64,000 bases of DNA from Cellvibrionaceae bacterium AOL6 (GTDB lineage Bacteria > Pseudomonadota > Gammaproteobacteria > Pseudomonadales > Cellvibrionaceae). Made by a program: the position numbers and the translations under genes. Positions 1 through 10,841 of the stretch are shown here, one piece after another. Under the pieces are notes generated by a model. The model had not been told where the DNA came from and did not search any database. It was given only the letters and a program-made list of their open reading frames with translations. The DNA lies in assembly GCA_003265435.1 (NCBI GenBank), contig NOXC01000001.1, positions 310,001 to 374,000 on the forward strand, written 5' to 3'. Position 1 is the stretch's first letter, and each line of letters opens with the position of its first letter.

Positions 1-476
1 TCGATGCCCAGTGCCAGCCCACTCGTCACGGTGAGACCACCTCGGGCAAGCGTTTCGGCCAAAGTTTCACACACGCGTATCCCTGCGGGTGTGGCCTTGC
101 GACTGCCCACTATTGCAAGCTGCGGCAGAGACAGCGTTGCCGCATTACCCCGAACATACAGCACACTCGGAGCTTGATGAATTTCCTTCAATAAAGGGGG
201 GTAGTCTTCGTCGGCGGGAAAGAGTAAACGCACATCCGTCTCCGCACATCGACTGCGCTCAGATTGAATCCGCTCCCACCAATACCCCTGTTCACCGTTG
301 GCACGGTAGTCCAGGCAGGCAGCCAGTTCGTCGTCGTCAAGCAACGCTCGCCAACGCTCGATGGGCGCGGTCCAGAACGAAGAGAGAACGGGAAAATGTT
401 TTAAAATGCGCCAATAGGTGCGATTACCCGTGGCGGAAAGAAGGTGCAGCCCGAGGGCTAGGTCTTGCGGGGTCAT
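1..476 (-). CDS. dprA: DNA processing protein DprA (Smf), 5' part only
   Basis: This is the N-terminal 158 residues of DprA, read on the minus strand from ATG at 476 and cut by the window edge. DprA binds single-stranded DNA entering during transformation and loads RecA on it. The translation starts MTPQDLALGLHLLSATGN and reaches the start of the Rossmann-like DprA core, with LAIVGSRKATPAG and then SGLALGID, which are family hallmarks. The first ~100 residues form the usual variable N-terminal (SAM-like) region. The remaining two thirds of the gene lie outside the window. A LysM protein gene lies upstream on the same strand, an arrangement often seen near def-fmt in gammaproteobacteria. Confidence 0.9.
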   Translation of the reverse strand, partial: MTPQDLALGLHLLSATGNRTYWRILKHFPVLSSFWTAPIERWRALLDDDELAACLDYRANGEQGYWWERIQSERSRCAETDVRLLFPADEDYPPLLKEIHQAPSVLYVRGNAATLSLPQLAIVGSRKATPAGIRVCETLAETLARGGLTVTSGLALGI

Positions 477-557
477 AGCAACTCATCCTTGAGGCTAGGC
501 GCGAAAACGCCGGGAAATCCGCGCGCCGCCTCCCTGGCCGCGCGCTACGTTGACAAT

Positions 558-1589
558 TTAGGGGTTTTTCACCAAATCCTCAACTTTAAGGCCCTGGTCG
601 GCTTCGAGCACCAGACCCATGCTGACTTTTTCGAAGGTGCGGAAGATCATCAGCAAGCCTGCGCGCTCGTCTGGCAGTTTCACCCGATCACCGGAAACGC
701 GGTCAAGCACTGTGCCGCCTCGCTTGTACACCGCGAGCACGTTGCCCGGCACCAAGCCTTCGCGGTCGCCACGGTTGATCACCACGACGTCCATATTACC
801 CACCTGACTGACACCACCCTCCACGGCCAAGATCTGACCTTCAATGTCCGCTACCGGCGCAGAGGGGAAGAATGTGGAGTCAATTGCGCGTTCTTCCTCG
901 CGCAGCAGTCGGTCACCGATACGAATTTCTTCGGTGGTACGCGTCACGTTCATGGTGGCGATGCCGTCTTCACTGCTGTGTACGACGACCGTTCCGATAT
1001 CGCGGGCCTGAATACCCAGGAACTCGTCCGTCACGGGGTCGACATACTTGTCGCCTTCGCGATACACCCCATAGACGGTACGCGGCTCGTCCACTTCACC
1101 GCGAACATAGAGCTGATCTCCGGCGCCGACAATCAAGTGCTGGTCGCGGCCAGAAATCACGTAGGGCGCCAACTTCAACTCGTCTTTACCGACGACGCGG
1201 CTGCGTGACAGGAAACTGTTGATCTCATCGAGCGGAATGGTGTCGATGGCCTCTCCCGTAGAAATCACGTGCGCCTTGGGCTCGAGCTTGTAAATTCGGC
1301 CGGAATTGTCGAGCGTCAGACGAGGCTGGCCGTCGAGGTAGATCAGGCGGATACGGTCACCGGGATAAATAAGGTGCGGGTTTTCGATCTGAGCATTCAC
1401 ATGCCAAATTTCTGGCCACAGCCAAGGGTTTTTCAGGAAGGTGTTGGAAATATCCCACAGTGTGTCCCCTCGGACCACCGTATGAACATCGGGAACATCG
1501 TCCTGCAGCATGGGGTCTTCAGCCAGTGCATTGCTGGCGCTGCCTGCCATAGCCATTGCGACGAAAATTCCAATTACATGCTTTCTCAT
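558..1589 (-). CDS. LysM domain exported protein
   Basis: A 343-residue exported protein. The chosen ATG at 1589 follows GGGAAG at a suitable distance and opens a clear signal peptide (MRKHVIGIFVAMAMAGSASNALA). The open frame reaches back to 1682, but the added residues are not signal-like. A LysM module follows around residues 35-85 (VHTVVRGDTLWDISNTFLKN, then NPHLIYPGDRIRL), which binds peptidoglycan glycan chains. The remaining ~250 residues are beta-rich, with no catalytic domain I recognise. The gene sits 81 bp upstream of dprA on the same strand and diverges from def. It is probably a periplasmic wall-binding protein; its precise role is unknown. Confidence 0.85.
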   Translation of the reverse strand: MRKHVIGIFVAMAMAGSASNALAEDPMLQDDVPDVHTVVRGDTLWDISNTFLKNPWLWPEIWHVNAQIENPHLIYPGDRIRLIYLDGQPRLTLDNSGRIYKLEPKAHVISTGEAIDTIPLDEINSFLSRSRVVGKDELKLAPYVISGRDQHLIVGAGDQLYVRGEVDEPRTVYGVYREGDKYVDPVTDEFLGIQARDIGTVVVHSSEDGIATMNVTRTTEEIRIGDRLLREEERAIDSTFFPSAPVADIEGQILAVEGGVSQVGNMDVVVINRGDREGLVPGNVLAVYKRGGTVLDRVSGDRVKLPDERAGLLMIFRTFEKVSMGLVLEADQGLKVEDLVKNP

Positions 1590-1842
1590 GAGTTTCTTCC
1601 CATTGTATTCGGCGGCGCAGTCAGAAAAACGGTATAATACCGGTATCCGTATTCTGGTTAGCTGATCTCGTTCAAAGTTCAAGCATAGTTCAAGGCTTCG
1701 GACTCGAAGCTTAAACTCAATGAACTAGGTCTCAGATCATGGAGAAACGGCGTTCGCTCTGATTTCCGAAATTCAGTATAAACCCTTCTCCATCATTATG
1801 TTAGCTAGGAAACTTAGTTAAATACTAGAAGTTTGTCACGTA

Positions 1843-2349
1843 ATGGCATTATTACCGATATTAGAATTTCCCGATCCGCGCCTGCGAACGATTGCTGAAC
1901 CCGTCAAAACCGTTGACGCGAACATTCGCACTCTGGTCGATGACATGTTCGAAACGATGTACCACGCACCCGGCATTGGTCTCGCAGCCACGCAGGTCAA
2001 TGTACACAAGCAGATCATCGTCATTGACGTCAGTGAGGAAAAAAACCAGCCGCTGGTGTTCATCAACCCCAAAATTGAGATTCTCGATCACGATGAATCC
2101 AGTTATGAAGAGGGCTGTTTGAGTGTACCGGGTTTCTACGAAGAAGTGACTCGTCCCCAGCACGTGCGCGTGACCGCGATCAACCGTGACGGCGAGGAGT
2201 TTGTACTCGAGCCTCAAGGCCTGCTCGCCGTTTGCATTCAGCACGAGATGGATCACCTGAACGGCAAGCTCTTCGTCGACTATATATCCAACATCAAACG
2301 TCAGCGCATCCGCAAAAAGCTGGAAAAGCAGCACAAAGCCCGCGCCTGA
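1843..2349 (+). CDS. def: peptide deformylase
   Basis: Peptide deformylase removes the formyl group from the initiator methionine of nascent proteins. The 168-residue length is typical. All three metal-site motifs are present: GIGLAATQV (motif 1), EGCLSVP (motif 2, with the metal-binding Cys) and QHEMDHLNG (motif 3, HExxH). It starts an apparent operon def-fmt-rsmB-trkA-trkH, with only 17 bp before fmt. Coupling with fmt is functionally sensible, because Fmt adds the formyl group that Def removes. Confidence 0.97.
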   Translation: MALLPILEFPDPRLRTIAEPVKTVDANIRTLVDDMFETMYHAPGIGLAATQVNVHKQIIVIDVSEEKNQPLVFINPKIEILDHDESSYEEGCLSVPGFYEEVTRPQHVRVTAINRDGEEFVLEPQGLLAVCIQHEMDHLNGKLFVDYISNIKRQRIRKKLEKQHKARA

Positions 2350-2366
2350 CAGCGAGTGGAGTCCCT

Positions 2367-3305
2367 TTGAACATCATTTTTGCCGGCACACCGCTGTTCG
2401 CTGAGCGCCACCTTGCCGCACTGATTGAGTCTGGCCACGAAATCGTCGCCGTCTATACCCAGCCCGATCGCCCAGCCGGTCGTGGCAAAAAGCTGCAGGC
2501 CAGCCCGGTCAAACAGCTGGCGCTCACACATGGGCTACGCGTGGAGCAACCGGTCTCGCTGAAAGACCCTGATGCTCAGGCCACGCTGCGCTCGCTTAAC
2601 CCTGATCTCATGGTTGTCGTCGCCTACGGCTTATTGCTTCCCCAGGCCGTGCTCGACATCCCTGCGCTCGCCTGCCTGAACGTGCACGGTTCACTGCTGC
2701 CTCGCTGGCGCGGCGCGGCACCCATTCAACGGGCTGTGGAAGCCGGAGATACAGAAAGCGGCGTGACCATTATGAAAATGGAAGCGGGGCTCGACACCGG
2801 CCCCATGCTGCTAAAACGACACTGCCCGATCAGCCAGAATGAAACCAGCGCCAGCCTGCATGACAAACTTGCTGAACTGGGGCCTCAGGCGCTTCTCGAA
2901 AGCGTCGACCAGATACACACGCTGCTAGAAAACGCGGAAGTACAGGACGACAGCCAAGCCAACTATGCGCACAAAATCAGCAAAGACGAGGCGCTGATCG
3001 ATTGGACACAGCCGGCGACACTATTGGATCGCCAGATTCGTGCTTTTAACCCATTTCCGATCAGTTACAGCTTTTTGAACGATGATCGCGTCAAAATTCA
3101 TCAGGTAAGTATCGAATCGGTGTCGGGCACGAATACCGAACCAGGTCGTATTCAGCTCGAAAACGACAGCCTTTTGGTCCAGTGTGGTGAAGGCCGTCTG
3201 CGTATCGAAACCCTTCAACTACCGGGTAAGAAAGCCATCGCCTGTCGAGACTTTCTGAATAGCATTACCGATCGAAGCAGTTTAGAGCGGTTTCAATCCG
3301 CATGA
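2367..3305 (+). CDS. fmt: methionyl-tRNA formyltransferase
   Basis: Fmt transfers a formyl group from 10-formyl-tetrahydrofolate to Met-tRNAfMet. I place the start at TTG 2367 (LNIIFAGTPLFAERHL), preceded by GGAG; the open frame runs back to 2232 inside def, but that extension is not family-like. The 312-residue product shows the N-terminal formyltransferase Rossmann fold with SLLPRWRGAAPIQRA and the GLDTGPML segment, then the C-terminal OB-like tRNA-binding domain. Its stop overlaps the rsmB start (ATGA), suggesting translational coupling. Confidence 0.96.
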   Translation: MNIIFAGTPLFAERHLAALIESGHEIVAVYTQPDRPAGRGKKLQASPVKQLALTHGLRVEQPVSLKDPDAQATLRSLNPDLMVVVAYGLLLPQAVLDIPALACLNVHGSLLPRWRGAAPIQRAVEAGDTESGVTIMKMEAGLDTGPMLLKRHCPISQNETSASLHDKLAELGPQALLESVDQIHTLLENAEVQDDSQANYAHKISKDEALIDWTQPATLLDRQIRAFNPFPISYSFLNDDRVKIHQVSIESVSGTNTEPGRIQLENDSLLVQCGEGRLRIETLQLPGKKAIACRDFLNSITDRSSLERFQSA

Positions 3306-4600
3306 AGGTCAGAGTTCAAGCGGCCAAAACCCTCGCGCAGGTCCTGCGCCAGCAAGCCTCCCTGCAATCCAGCTTCGAGATCGCCATACAACAGGTAGCG
3401 GAACAGGAACGCGGCTTTTTTCACGAGCTGGTGTACGGCACCCTGCGGCAATATGAATGGCTCGACACCCTGGCCCAAAGCCTGCTGAAACGCCCTTTCA
3501 AAACCAAGGACGCGGATTTACACGCGCTCGTGCTGCTTGGTCTATATCAGCTCTACTGTCTTAAGACACCGGATCACGCCGCGGTTTCAGAAACCGTAGC
3601 CGCCACCAAACACCTCAATAAACTGTGGGCTCGCGGCGCAATCAACGGCATTTTGCGTAATGCACAGAGGCAGGCGGAAGCGCTTCAAGCGCAAGCCAAG
3701 GCGAACCCAGAAGCCAGCGCGCGCTGTCCACGTTGGCTCCTCGACCAACTGCAACACGACTGGCCCGATCATTGGCCAGCGCTTACTCAGGCTGCCATGC
3801 AGCAGCCCCCGCTGTGTTTGCGCGTGAACGAACAACATCAGTCTCAAAGCGCGTACCACGCCACGCTCGCCGAACACGGCATCGCCAGCCAAAAAGGCGC
3901 ACTCTCTGGCGCAGCGCTGTACCCGCAGACGGCCGTGCATGTACCCAGCTTGCCCGGTTTCACAGCCGGTCACGTCAGTGTGCAAGACGAAGCCGCTCAA
4001 CTCGCCGCTTTTTTGCTCGACGCTCAAGCCGGCGAACGTATTCTCGATGCCTGCGCCGCCCCAGGCGGGAAAACGGCGCACATACTCGAGCACAGCCCAG
4101 AGCTAGAAGCCCTGCATGCCCTCGAGTTGGATCCTGAGCGCGCCGAGCGCCTCAAAGAAAACCTCGAGCGCCTCAGTCTCACGCCGACCATGCTGATTGG
4201 GGATGCCAGCCAGCCATCGGCCTGGTGGGACGGACAGGTTTATGATCGTATTCTGCTCGATGCGCCCTGCTCCGCGACGGGCGTCATACGCCGCCACCCC
4301 GATATCAAACGCCTTCGTCAGGCCAGCGACATTCCTGCGCTCGTCGACCTGCAAAGCCAGATTCTCGACGCGTTATGGCGCTGCCTGAAACCCGGCGGCA
4401 CACTCCTTTATGCGACCTGTTCGATATTGAATGTAGAAAATAGCGCTCAGATCGACCGCTTCCTATCGCGGCATGAAGACGCACAAATCGCGAAATTCGA
4501 GGTAAACTGGGGCGTAGAATGTCAGCACGGCATGCAACTACTGCCCACTGAATCCGCACACGACGGCTTCTATTACGCCAAGCTGATCAAATCCACGTGA
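3302..4600 (+). CDS. rsmB: 16S rRNA (cytosine-967 C5) methyltransferase
   Basis: RsmB (formerly Sun/Fmu) methylates C967 of 16S rRNA using S-adenosylmethionine. The 432 residues comprise an N-terminal NusB-like RNA-binding domain (about 1-140) and a C-terminal Rossmann methyltransferase domain. The SAM-binding [15 protein letters not shown], the [18 protein letters not shown] segment with the PC motif, and YATCSI with the catalytic-type Cys are all visible. It overlaps fmt by 4 bp and precedes trkA by 25 bp, the usual gammaproteobacterial order. Confidence 0.96.
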   Translation: MKVRVQAAKTLAQVLRQQASLQSSFEIAIQQVAEQERGFFHELVYGTLRQYEWLDTLAQSLLKRPFKTKDADLHALVLLGLYQLYCLKTPDHAAVSETVAATKHLNKLWARGAINGILRNAQRQAEALQAQAKANPEASARCPRWLLDQLQHDWPDHWPALTQAAMQQPPLCLRVNEQHQSQSAYHATLAEHGIASQKGALSGAALYPQTAVHVPSLPGFTAGHVSVQDEAAQLAAFLLDAQAGERILDACAAPGGKTAHILEHSPELEALHALELDPERAERLKENLERLSLTPTMLIGDASQPSAWWDGQVYDRILLDAPCSATGVIRRHPDIKRLRQASDIPALVDLQSQILDALWRCLKPGGTLLYATCSILNVENSAQIDRFLSRHEDAQIAKFEVNWGVECQHGMQLLPTESAHDGFYYAKLIKST

Positions 4601-4625
4601 TGAATGTAAGCACGGACTCGCAGCA

Positions 4626-6092
4626 ATGAAAATTATCATCCTCGGTGCTGGACGCGTCGGCGGCACGCTCGCGAGTAATTTGAGCAGCGAAGCCAACGAC
4701 ATCACCGTCGTGGACAGCGAAGAGGATCGGCTGCGCGCGCTGCGTGACCGCATCGATATCGGCGTGGTTTCCGGGCACGCCTCGCACCCGGAAGTGCTCA
4801 TGCAAGCTGGGATTGAAGACGCAGACATGTTGATTGCGGTCACCGGCGTGGATGAGATCAACATGCTCGCCTGCCAGATCGCGCACAGCTTGTTTCGCAC
4901 ACCGACCAAAATTGCCCGCATCCGTTCGAACGAATACGCGTCCCACGACGGACTGTTCCGCTCAGAAGCGATTCCGGTTGATGTAATCATCAGCCCAGAG
5001 CAGTTAGTAAGTGATCACATATCCCGCCTCATCCACCAACCGGGCGCTTTGCAGGTGCTCGATTTCGCCGGTGGCCTCGCACAATTGGTCGCGGTAAAAG
5101 CCTATTTCGGTGGCCCTCTGGTCGGGCAGGAACTGCGCTACATTCGCAAACACATTCCCAATGTGGATACACGAGTCGCCGCCATTTACCGCAAGAACCG
5201 CGCGATCCTTCCCACTGGCACCAGTGTTATCGAAGCCGATGACGAAGTCTTTTTTGTCGCGGCTCACCAGGACATCCGCGCCGTCGTTGCGGAATTCCGC
5301 CGTGCTGACCGTCCCTACAAGCGCATTATTATTGCCGGTGGCGGCAACATCGGGCTGCGCCTGGCACGCCAACTCGAGCGTCACTATTCCATCAAAATCA
5401 TCGAATCGAATACCCAGCGCTGTGAATATCTGTCGCGACACCTGAACCAGACCATCGTGCTGGCGGGCAGCGCCTCCGACCAGGAGCTGCTGCTCGAAGA
5501 AAACATCGAAGACACCGATGTCTTCCTCTCGGTCACCAACTCAGACGAAGCCAATATCATGGCATCGATGTTGGCGAAAAAGCTCGGCGCACACAAAGTC
5601 ATCACCCTTATTAACAAGCCGGCCTATGTCGATCTGGTGCAAGCCAGCGACATCGATATCGCCATTTCGCCCCAGCAGGTCACCATCGGTACGCTGTTAA
5701 CCCACGTCCGCCGGGGTGATATTGTCAATGTGCACTCGCTGCGACGCGGTGCGGCCGAGGCGATCGAAGTCATTGCCCATGGTGACGAGAAAACCTCTAA
5801 AGTGGTGGGCAAAGCGATTGAAGACATCGACCTGCCGGAAGGGGCAATGATTGGCGCCATCGTGCGTCAGAGCTCAGGCAGTGAAGACGTTTCCAGTTAT
5901 TTGCGCTCGCCCGAGCTGGCGATGGGCTTTAATCGGGACATGGTGCGTAAAGAGGGTGAACATTTTGAAGTGCTGATCGCGCATGACGACCTCATCATTC
6001 AATCCGGCGATCATGTCATTGTTTTTGTGATCGACAAACGTTTCACCCGGGACATCGAGCGCTTGTTCCAGGTTGGCTTCACCTTCTTTTAA
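4626..6092 (+). CDS. trkA: Trk potassium uptake regulatory protein TrkA
   Basis: TrkA is the cytoplasmic NAD-binding gating subunit of the Trk K+ channel. The 488-residue product contains two tandem RCK units, each with a Rossmann fold and a TrkA_C domain: [16 protein letters not shown] at the start and [17 protein letters not shown] near residue 235. It is about 30 residues longer than the usual ~458. The extra length is a hydrophilic insert near residues 415-447, between GAIVR and the conserved strand [20 protein letters not shown] of the last TrkA_C domain. It lies 17 bp ahead of trkH, so channel and regulator are co-transcribed. Confidence 0.95.
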   Translation: MKIIILGAGRVGGTLASNLSSEANDITVVDSEEDRLRALRDRIDIGVVSGHASHPEVLMQAGIEDADMLIAVTGVDEINMLACQIAHSLFRTPTKIARIRSNEYASHDGLFRSEAIPVDVIISPEQLVSDHISRLIHQPGALQVLDFAGGLAQLVAVKAYFGGPLVGQELRYIRKHIPNVDTRVAAIYRKNRAILPTGTSVIEADDEVFFVAAHQDIRAVVAEFRRADRPYKRIIIAGGGNIGLRLARQLERHYSIKIIESNTQRCEYLSRHLNQTIVLAGSASDQELLLEENIEDTDVFLSVTNSDEANIMASMLAKKLGAHKVITLINKPAYVDLVQASDIDIAISPQQVTIGTLLTHVRRGDIVNVHSLRRGAAEAIEVIAHGDEKTSKVVGKAIEDIDLPEGAMIGAIVRQSSGSEDVSSYLRSPELAMGFNRDMVRKEGEHFEVLIAHDDLIIQSGDHVIVFVIDKRFTRDIERLFQVGFTFF

Positions 6093-6109
6093 CCAAGGAC
6101 AGGGACAGG

Positions 6110-7558
6110 GTGCACTACGCCGTCATCTCAAAAATTCTTGGCACCTTGCTGATGTTGTTCAGCCTGACCATGCTGCCGCCGATTTTTGTCTCCCTGTTTT
6201 ACAAAGACGGCGCCTACCTGAGTTTTATCACCGCGTTTGCGATCAGCTTTATCACGGGCTTTGTCTTCTGGGCACCGGTTTATCGTATTCGCAAGGAGCT
6301 TCGCACCCGCGACGGTTTCCTCGTGACCGCGCTGTTCTGGCTCGTCCTTGGGGGCTTTGGTTCGCTGCCCTTTGTTCTTGCGGAGGCGACACAACTGTCG
6401 GCAGCAGATGCGGTGTTTGAATCGATGTCCGGTCTCACTACCACGGGCGCGACCATTCTGACCGCCATTGATACCCTGCCGAAATCGATCCTGTATTACC
6501 GCCAGCAACTGCAATGGTTGGGGGGCATCGGTATTATCGTGATCGCGGTGGCGGTTTTGCCGATGCTGGGCATCGGTGGCATGCAGCTCTATCGAGCAGA
6601 AACACCGGGTCCGGTGAAAGATTCCAAGCTCACACCGAGAATCACCGAAACCGCCAAAGCACTTTTCTTGATCTATTTGAGCCTCACCATTCTCTGTAGT
6701 GGGGCCTATTTCGCTGCGGGTATGACCTTGTTCGACGCGATTGGTCACGCTTTTTCCACCGTCGCCATTGGGGGCTTTTCTACCCATGACGCCAGCATGG
6801 CGTACTTCGACAGCCCGGCCATCCTGATCATTTGCATCGTTTTCATGATCCTTTCCGGCATCAACTTCGCGCTGCACTTTTTCGCCTGGCGCGCTCACAG
6901 CCTGCAACACTATCTTCGCGACCCTGAGTGCCAGTTCTATCTGTCGATGATAGGCATCGGCATCGCGATCACCTGTGCCTACCTCTATTACAGCCAAACC
7001 TATGGCCTCGGCGACAGTGTGCTGTACGGCACCTTTGAGCTTGTCAGCATTCTGACCACGACCGGTTTTGGGGTCGCAGATTTCAGTGTCTGGCCCACTT
7101 TCCTGCCCTTCTTCATCTTCATGTTTGCGTTTATGGGCGGCTGTGCAGGCTCCACCGGCGGTGGCATCAAGATGATCAGGGTATTGTTGATCATTAAACA
7201 GGGCGGCAGGGAAATTCATCGGCTTATCCACCCGAATGCGATCGTACCGCTCAAACTGGGTAACAAAAGCGTATCCAACCGCGTCATTGAGGCAGTCTGG
7301 GGCTTTTTTGGCATGTATGTGATTTCCTATCTGTTTCTGTGCCTCTTACTCACCGCGACAGGGATGGATTTTTTAACCGCCTTTTCCGCTGTAGGAGCAT
7401 GCATCAACAACCTCGGGCCCGGGCTTGCCGATGTCTCCGCGCACTACGGCAATATTGATGATGCGGCAAAATGGCTGTTGTGTTTCGCCATGTTATTAGG
7501 TCGTCTCGAAGTGTTTACCTTGCTGGTCTTGTTCTCACCCCAATTCTGGCGTCGATAA
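6110..7558 (+). CDS. trkH: Trk potassium uptake transmembrane protein TrkH
   Basis: TrkH is the membrane pore of the Trk K+ uptake system. The 482-residue protein starts at GTG 6110, preceded by GGACAGGG. It carries the four repeated membrane-pore-membrane units typical of the family: selectivity-loop glycines are visible in SMSGLTTTGATIL, TVAIGGFSTHD, TTTGFGVADF and the final GACINNLGPGLADV loop. A GGCAGSTGGGIKM segment marks the conserved mid-protein gate region. It is the last gene of the def-fmt-rsmB-trkA-trkH cluster. Confidence 0.96.
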   Translation: MHYAVISKILGTLLMLFSLTMLPPIFVSLFYKDGAYLSFITAFAISFITGFVFWAPVYRIRKELRTRDGFLVTALFWLVLGGFGSLPFVLAEATQLSAADAVFESMSGLTTTGATILTAIDTLPKSILYYRQQLQWLGGIGIIVIAVAVLPMLGIGGMQLYRAETPGPVKDSKLTPRITETAKALFLIYLSLTILCSGAYFAAGMTLFDAIGHAFSTVAIGGFSTHDASMAYFDSPAILIICIVFMILSGINFALHFFAWRAHSLQHYLRDPECQFYLSMIGIGIAITCAYLYYSQTYGLGDSVLYGTFELVSILTTTGFGVADFSVWPTFLPFFIFMFAFMGGCAGSTGGGIKMIRVLLIIKQGGREIHRLIHPNAIVPLKLGNKSVSNRVIEAVWGFFGMYVISYLFLCLLLTATGMDFLTAFSAVGACINNLGPGLADVSAHYGNIDDAAKWLLCFAMLLGRLEVFTLLVLFSPQFWRR

Positions 7559-7594
7559 GCGCACAGATTCCGCAAGCCATCCCATGCTCGTGGC

Positions 7595-7624
7595 TTGGCC
7601 CCAGCCTCGTTGACCCGCTATAAT
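7595..7624 (+). promoter_or_regulatory. candidate sigma70-type promoter for glyQS
   Basis: A perfect TATAAT (7619-7624) lies 18 bp downstream of TTGGCC (7595-7600), a 4/6 match to the -35 consensus. It sits in the 156 bp gap between trkH and glyQ, 90 bp before the glyQ start. Inferred from sequence only. Confidence 0.5.
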
Positions 7625-7714
7625 TGCCGGCTTTGTGCGGGTTCGATTCCGCAATCGTGGACAAATCTGGCCATAACAGGCTTCCATTCTTCGTGAACTT
7701 CATAGGAAATTACC

Positions 7715-8677
7715 GTGTCTGACGTCGATGTCACCACTTTCCAGGGCCTGATTCTGGCACTGCAACAGTACTGGGCCGATCAAGGTTGCGTGGTGCTCCA
7801 GCCCATCGATCTGGAGGTGGGTGCAGGAACCTTCCACTCCGCTACGTTTTTACGGGCTGTTGGGCCTGAGACCTGGCGCAGTGCTTACGTGCAACCCTGC
7901 CGACGCCCCACCGATGGACGCTACGGGGAGAACCCAAACCGCCTGCAACACTACTATCAGTTCCAGGTAGTACTGAAGCCGTCACCAGACAACATCCAGG
8001 ATTTGTACCTCGGGTCGTTAAAACACCTGGGCATTGACCCTCTCGCCCACGATATTCGCTTCGTGGAAGATAACTGGGAATCTCCAACACTCGGCGCCTG
8101 GGGCCTCGGCTGGGAAGTCTGGCTCGACGGAATGGAGGTGACTCAGTTTACGTACTTCCAGCAAGTGGGTGGCTTAGAGTGTTATCCCGTCACCGGCGAA
8201 ATCACCTATGGGGTCGAACGTATCGCCATGTACTTGCAGAATGTCGATTCGATCTATGACCTCGTCTGGACCCGCGACGCTGATGGCAACACCGTCACCT
8301 ATGGTGATGTCTTCCATCAGAACGAAGTCGAAATGTCACACTACAACTTTGAGGAAGCCGATACCGCCTTCCTGTTTCAATGCTTCGACAAATACGAATC
8401 CGAAGCTAAGCTGCTCATCGATAAAAATCTGCCGCTGCCCGCCTATGAGATGGTAATAAAGGCCTCTCATTCTTTTAACTTGCTGGATGCGCGTCAGGCG
8501 ATCTCTGTTACAGAGCGACAGCGCTACATTCTGCGGGTGCGCGGCCTGGCACGCGCCGTCGCACAAGCGTATTTTTCTGCCCGTCTGGCATTGGGCTTCC
8601 CACTCGCGGAAGAAGCAATTCGTAACGAAGTGATCAGCAAGGCTGAAGCCGCAGCTGAAAAAGAGGACACGCAATGA
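7715..8677 (+). CDS. glyQ: glycyl-tRNA synthetase alpha subunit
   Basis: The alpha (catalytic class II) subunit of the bacterial alpha2beta2 glycyl-tRNA synthetase, which charges tRNAGly. It starts at GTG 7715 after AGGAAAT. The 320-residue length and start ([19 protein letters not shown]) are typical. The class II core is visible in [20 protein letters not shown] and [19 protein letters not shown]. Its stop overlaps the glyS start (ATGA), so the two subunits are translationally coupled. Confidence 0.97.
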   Translation: MSDVDVTTFQGLILALQQYWADQGCVVLQPIDLEVGAGTFHSATFLRAVGPETWRSAYVQPCRRPTDGRYGENPNRLQHYYQFQVVLKPSPDNIQDLYLGSLKHLGIDPLAHDIRFVEDNWESPTLGAWGLGWEVWLDGMEVTQFTYFQQVGGLECYPVTGEITYGVERIAMYLQNVDSIYDLVWTRDADGNTVTYGDVFHQNEVEMSHYNFEEADTAFLFQCFDKYESEAKLLIDKNLPLPAYEMVIKASHSFNLLDARQAISVTERQRYILRVRGLARAVAQAYFSARLALGFPLAEEAIRNEVISKAEAAAEKEDTQ

Positions 8678-10749
8678 GCAGTAATATTCTCTTCGAACTC
8701 GGTACGGAAGAGCTTCCACCCACTGCACTGAGCACGCTCTCACAAGCACTGACAAGCTCGGTTGAACTCGCTTTGAAAGACGCTAGCCTCTCTTACGATG
8801 CCGTCGAACCCTTTGCCAGTCCACGTCGTCTCGCACTCGTGATTCATAACTTGGCCGACACCACGCCTGTCACTGAAAATAAAGTGTGGGGACCGCCCAA
8901 AAAAGTCGCCTTTGACGGCGAAGGCAAACCCACTAAGGCCGCACTGGCGTTTTGTGAGCGAAATGGCGTCGAAGCCGAAGCGCTTCAAACAGAAAGCGAC
9001 GGCAAGGTAGAGAAACTTGTGTGTACCGTCACCCTTGGTGGTGAGGAAAGCGAAGGGCTTCTACCTGAGATCTTTACTGCGGCTCTGAATGCCTTGCCCA
9101 TCCCTAAACGTATGCGCTGGGGCAGTAAGCGTACCGAGTTTGTGCGGCCCGTGCATTGGCTTGTGTTGCTAAAGGACGCTGATGTTATCGACTGCGCGAT
9201 TCTTGGCTTAAATGCCGGGCGTGACACTTTCGGTCATCGCTTCCTCGCACCAAAGGCGATTACGCTAAACAACGCCACCGAATACGCTGAAGCACTGCGA
9301 AGCCAGGGTAAGGTGCTCCCTTCGTTTGCAGAACGACGCGACATCATCGCAACCCAAGTAAAAGACGTCGCGCAAAGCTTAAACGGCGAAGCCGTGATCG
9401 ACGATGACTTGCTCGATGAAGTCACAGCACTCGTCGAGTGGCCCAAAGCCGTGTCGGGAAGTTTTGATAAAGACTTCCTGCGTGTTCCAGGCGAAGCGTT
9501 AATCTCGTCAATGAAGGAACACCAGAAATACTTCCACGTTGTAAACAAGTCTGGCGAACTTCTCCCCTATTTCATCACCGTTTCCAACATGGAAGCCGAT
9601 GATTACAGTGCAATCGTACAGGGGAATGAAAAAGTCATTCGCCCTCGCCTCGCCGATGCGGCCTTCTTTTTTGACACAGATAAAAAAGTCACACAGACGG
9701 CCCGCCGTGAAAAATTGCACACTGTACTTTTTCAGGCACAGCTGGGATCGATTTACGACAAAACCAGTCGGCTCGAACGCCTCACGCAGATTATTCTTTC
9801 ACAGCTGGGCAAGGCCGAAGCCTTAGGTCAGCGCGCCGCTGCGCTTTGCAAATCCGATCTCGTCAGTAACATGGTGTACGAATTTCCCGAAATGCAGGGC
9901 ATTGCCGGGTACCACTACGCACTCAACGACGGTGAAGATGCTGTCGTCGCGCAGGCCATTAAAGAGCACTACCTGCCCAAATTTGCCGGCGATATCCTGC
10001 CCAGCTCAGATGAAGGCATTGCACTTGCGCTTGCTGACCGACTGGATACCATCACAGGCATTTTTGGCATAGGTCAATTGCCCACGGGCTCGAAAGACCC
10101 CTTCGCACTGCGTCGTGCTTCGGTTGGTGTGTTACGTTTGCTCGTGGATACTGGCTGGTCACTCGATTTGCGCGAGCTGATCAAATACGCCGCCGACGGC
10201 CATCAAGCACTGACGCAACGCGAACAGGTTGTTGATGAAGTATTTAACTACATCATTGATCGCTTCAAAGCATCTTATAGTGACCAGGGTATCGGCAGCG
10301 AAGTATTCCAATCAGTGGTCGTTAAAGCGCTCACCGTCCCGACAGATATTGATGCACGTGTGAAAGCGGTGGCGACCTTCTATCAAAGTAGCGAGTCTGT
10401 CGCACTGGCTGCAGCAAACAAGCGCGTTGCGAATATTCTGGCGAAGAATGACGCCTGCGCACACGGGCAGGTGAACGCCGGCTTGTTGCAACAGGACGAA
10501 GAAAAGCAACTCGCGAGTACTTTGTCGTCGCTCACAAAAGACATTGCACCACTGATCGAACAGGGTAATTACGCTGATGCACTTTCGAAGCTCGCAAGTT
10601 TGCGAGCACCGGTCGATGCCTTTTTCGATAACGTCATGGTGATGGCGGAAGACGAGGCACTGCAAAAGAACCGTATTGCATTACTGGCGCAATTGCGCGC
10701 CCTGTTTCTTGATATCGCAGATATTTCCTATTTGGCACCTGCAAAGTAG
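8674..10749 (+). CDS. glyS: glycyl-tRNA synthetase beta subunit
   Basis: The beta subunit binds tRNAGly through its C-terminal anticodon-binding region. The 691-residue length matches the family. The start [15 protein letters not shown] is the GlyS signature, and the motif SMKEHQKYF with FITVSNM is characteristic of the central tRNA-binding region. The C-terminal DALR-like part ends [12 protein letters not shown]. It overlaps glyQ by 4 bp. Confidence 0.97.
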   Translation: MSSNILFELGTEELPPTALSTLSQALTSSVELALKDASLSYDAVEPFASPRRLALVIHNLADTTPVTENKVWGPPKKVAFDGEGKPTKAALAFCERNGVEAEALQTESDGKVEKLVCTVTLGGEESEGLLPEIFTAALNALPIPKRMRWGSKRTEFVRPVHWLVLLKDADVIDCAILGLNAGRDTFGHRFLAPKAITLNNATEYAEALRSQGKVLPSFAERRDIIATQVKDVAQSLNGEAVIDDDLLDEVTALVEWPKAVSGSFDKDFLRVPGEALISSMKEHQKYFHVVNKSGELLPYFITVSNMEADDYSAIVQGNEKVIRPRLADAAFFFDTDKKVTQTARREKLHTVLFQAQLGSIYDKTSRLERLTQIILSQLGKAEALGQRAAALCKSDLVSNMVYEFPEMQGIAGYHYALNDGEDAVVAQAIKEHYLPKFAGDILPSSDEGIALALADRLDTITGIFGIGQLPTGSKDPFALRRASVGVLRLLVDTGWSLDLRELIKYAADGHQALTQREQVVDEVFNYIIDRFKASYSDQGIGSEVFQSVVVKALTVPTDIDARVKAVATFYQSSESVALAAANKRVANILAKNDACAHGQVNAGLLQQDEEKQLASTLSSLTKDIAPLIEQGNYADALSKLASLRAPVDAFFDNVMVMAEDEALQKNRIALLAQLRALFLDIADISYLAPAK

Positions 10750-10841
10750 GATCGGCCCCTTCAAGTACTGAACATTCGCAATAAAGGAATCAAGCGCAAG
10801 GATGCGTAATATCGAAAACGCTTTCAGATAAGGACGCAGCT

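Noticed and set aside
465-1208. A 247-codon plus-strand open frame over the LysM gene
   Set aside because: The minus-strand LysM protein has a signal peptide and a LysM domain; the plus frame has neither.
1629-1650. Palindrome ATACCGGTAT (1637-1646) overlapping a TATAAT between the LysM and def genes
   Set aside because: It may be an operator or part of a promoter, but 10 bp symmetry alone is weak and no -35 element or partner site supports it.
6128-7231. A 367-codon minus-strand open frame antisense to trkH
   Set aside because: The trkH frame is clearly real and conserved; the antisense product is polar, low in family-like motifs and typical of a codon-bias shadow.
7634-7656. A tRNA T-arm-like sequence (GGGTTCGATTCC) between trkH and glyQ
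   Set aside because: The stem is imperfect and there is no anticodon arm, D-arm or acceptor partner nearby; probably chance.
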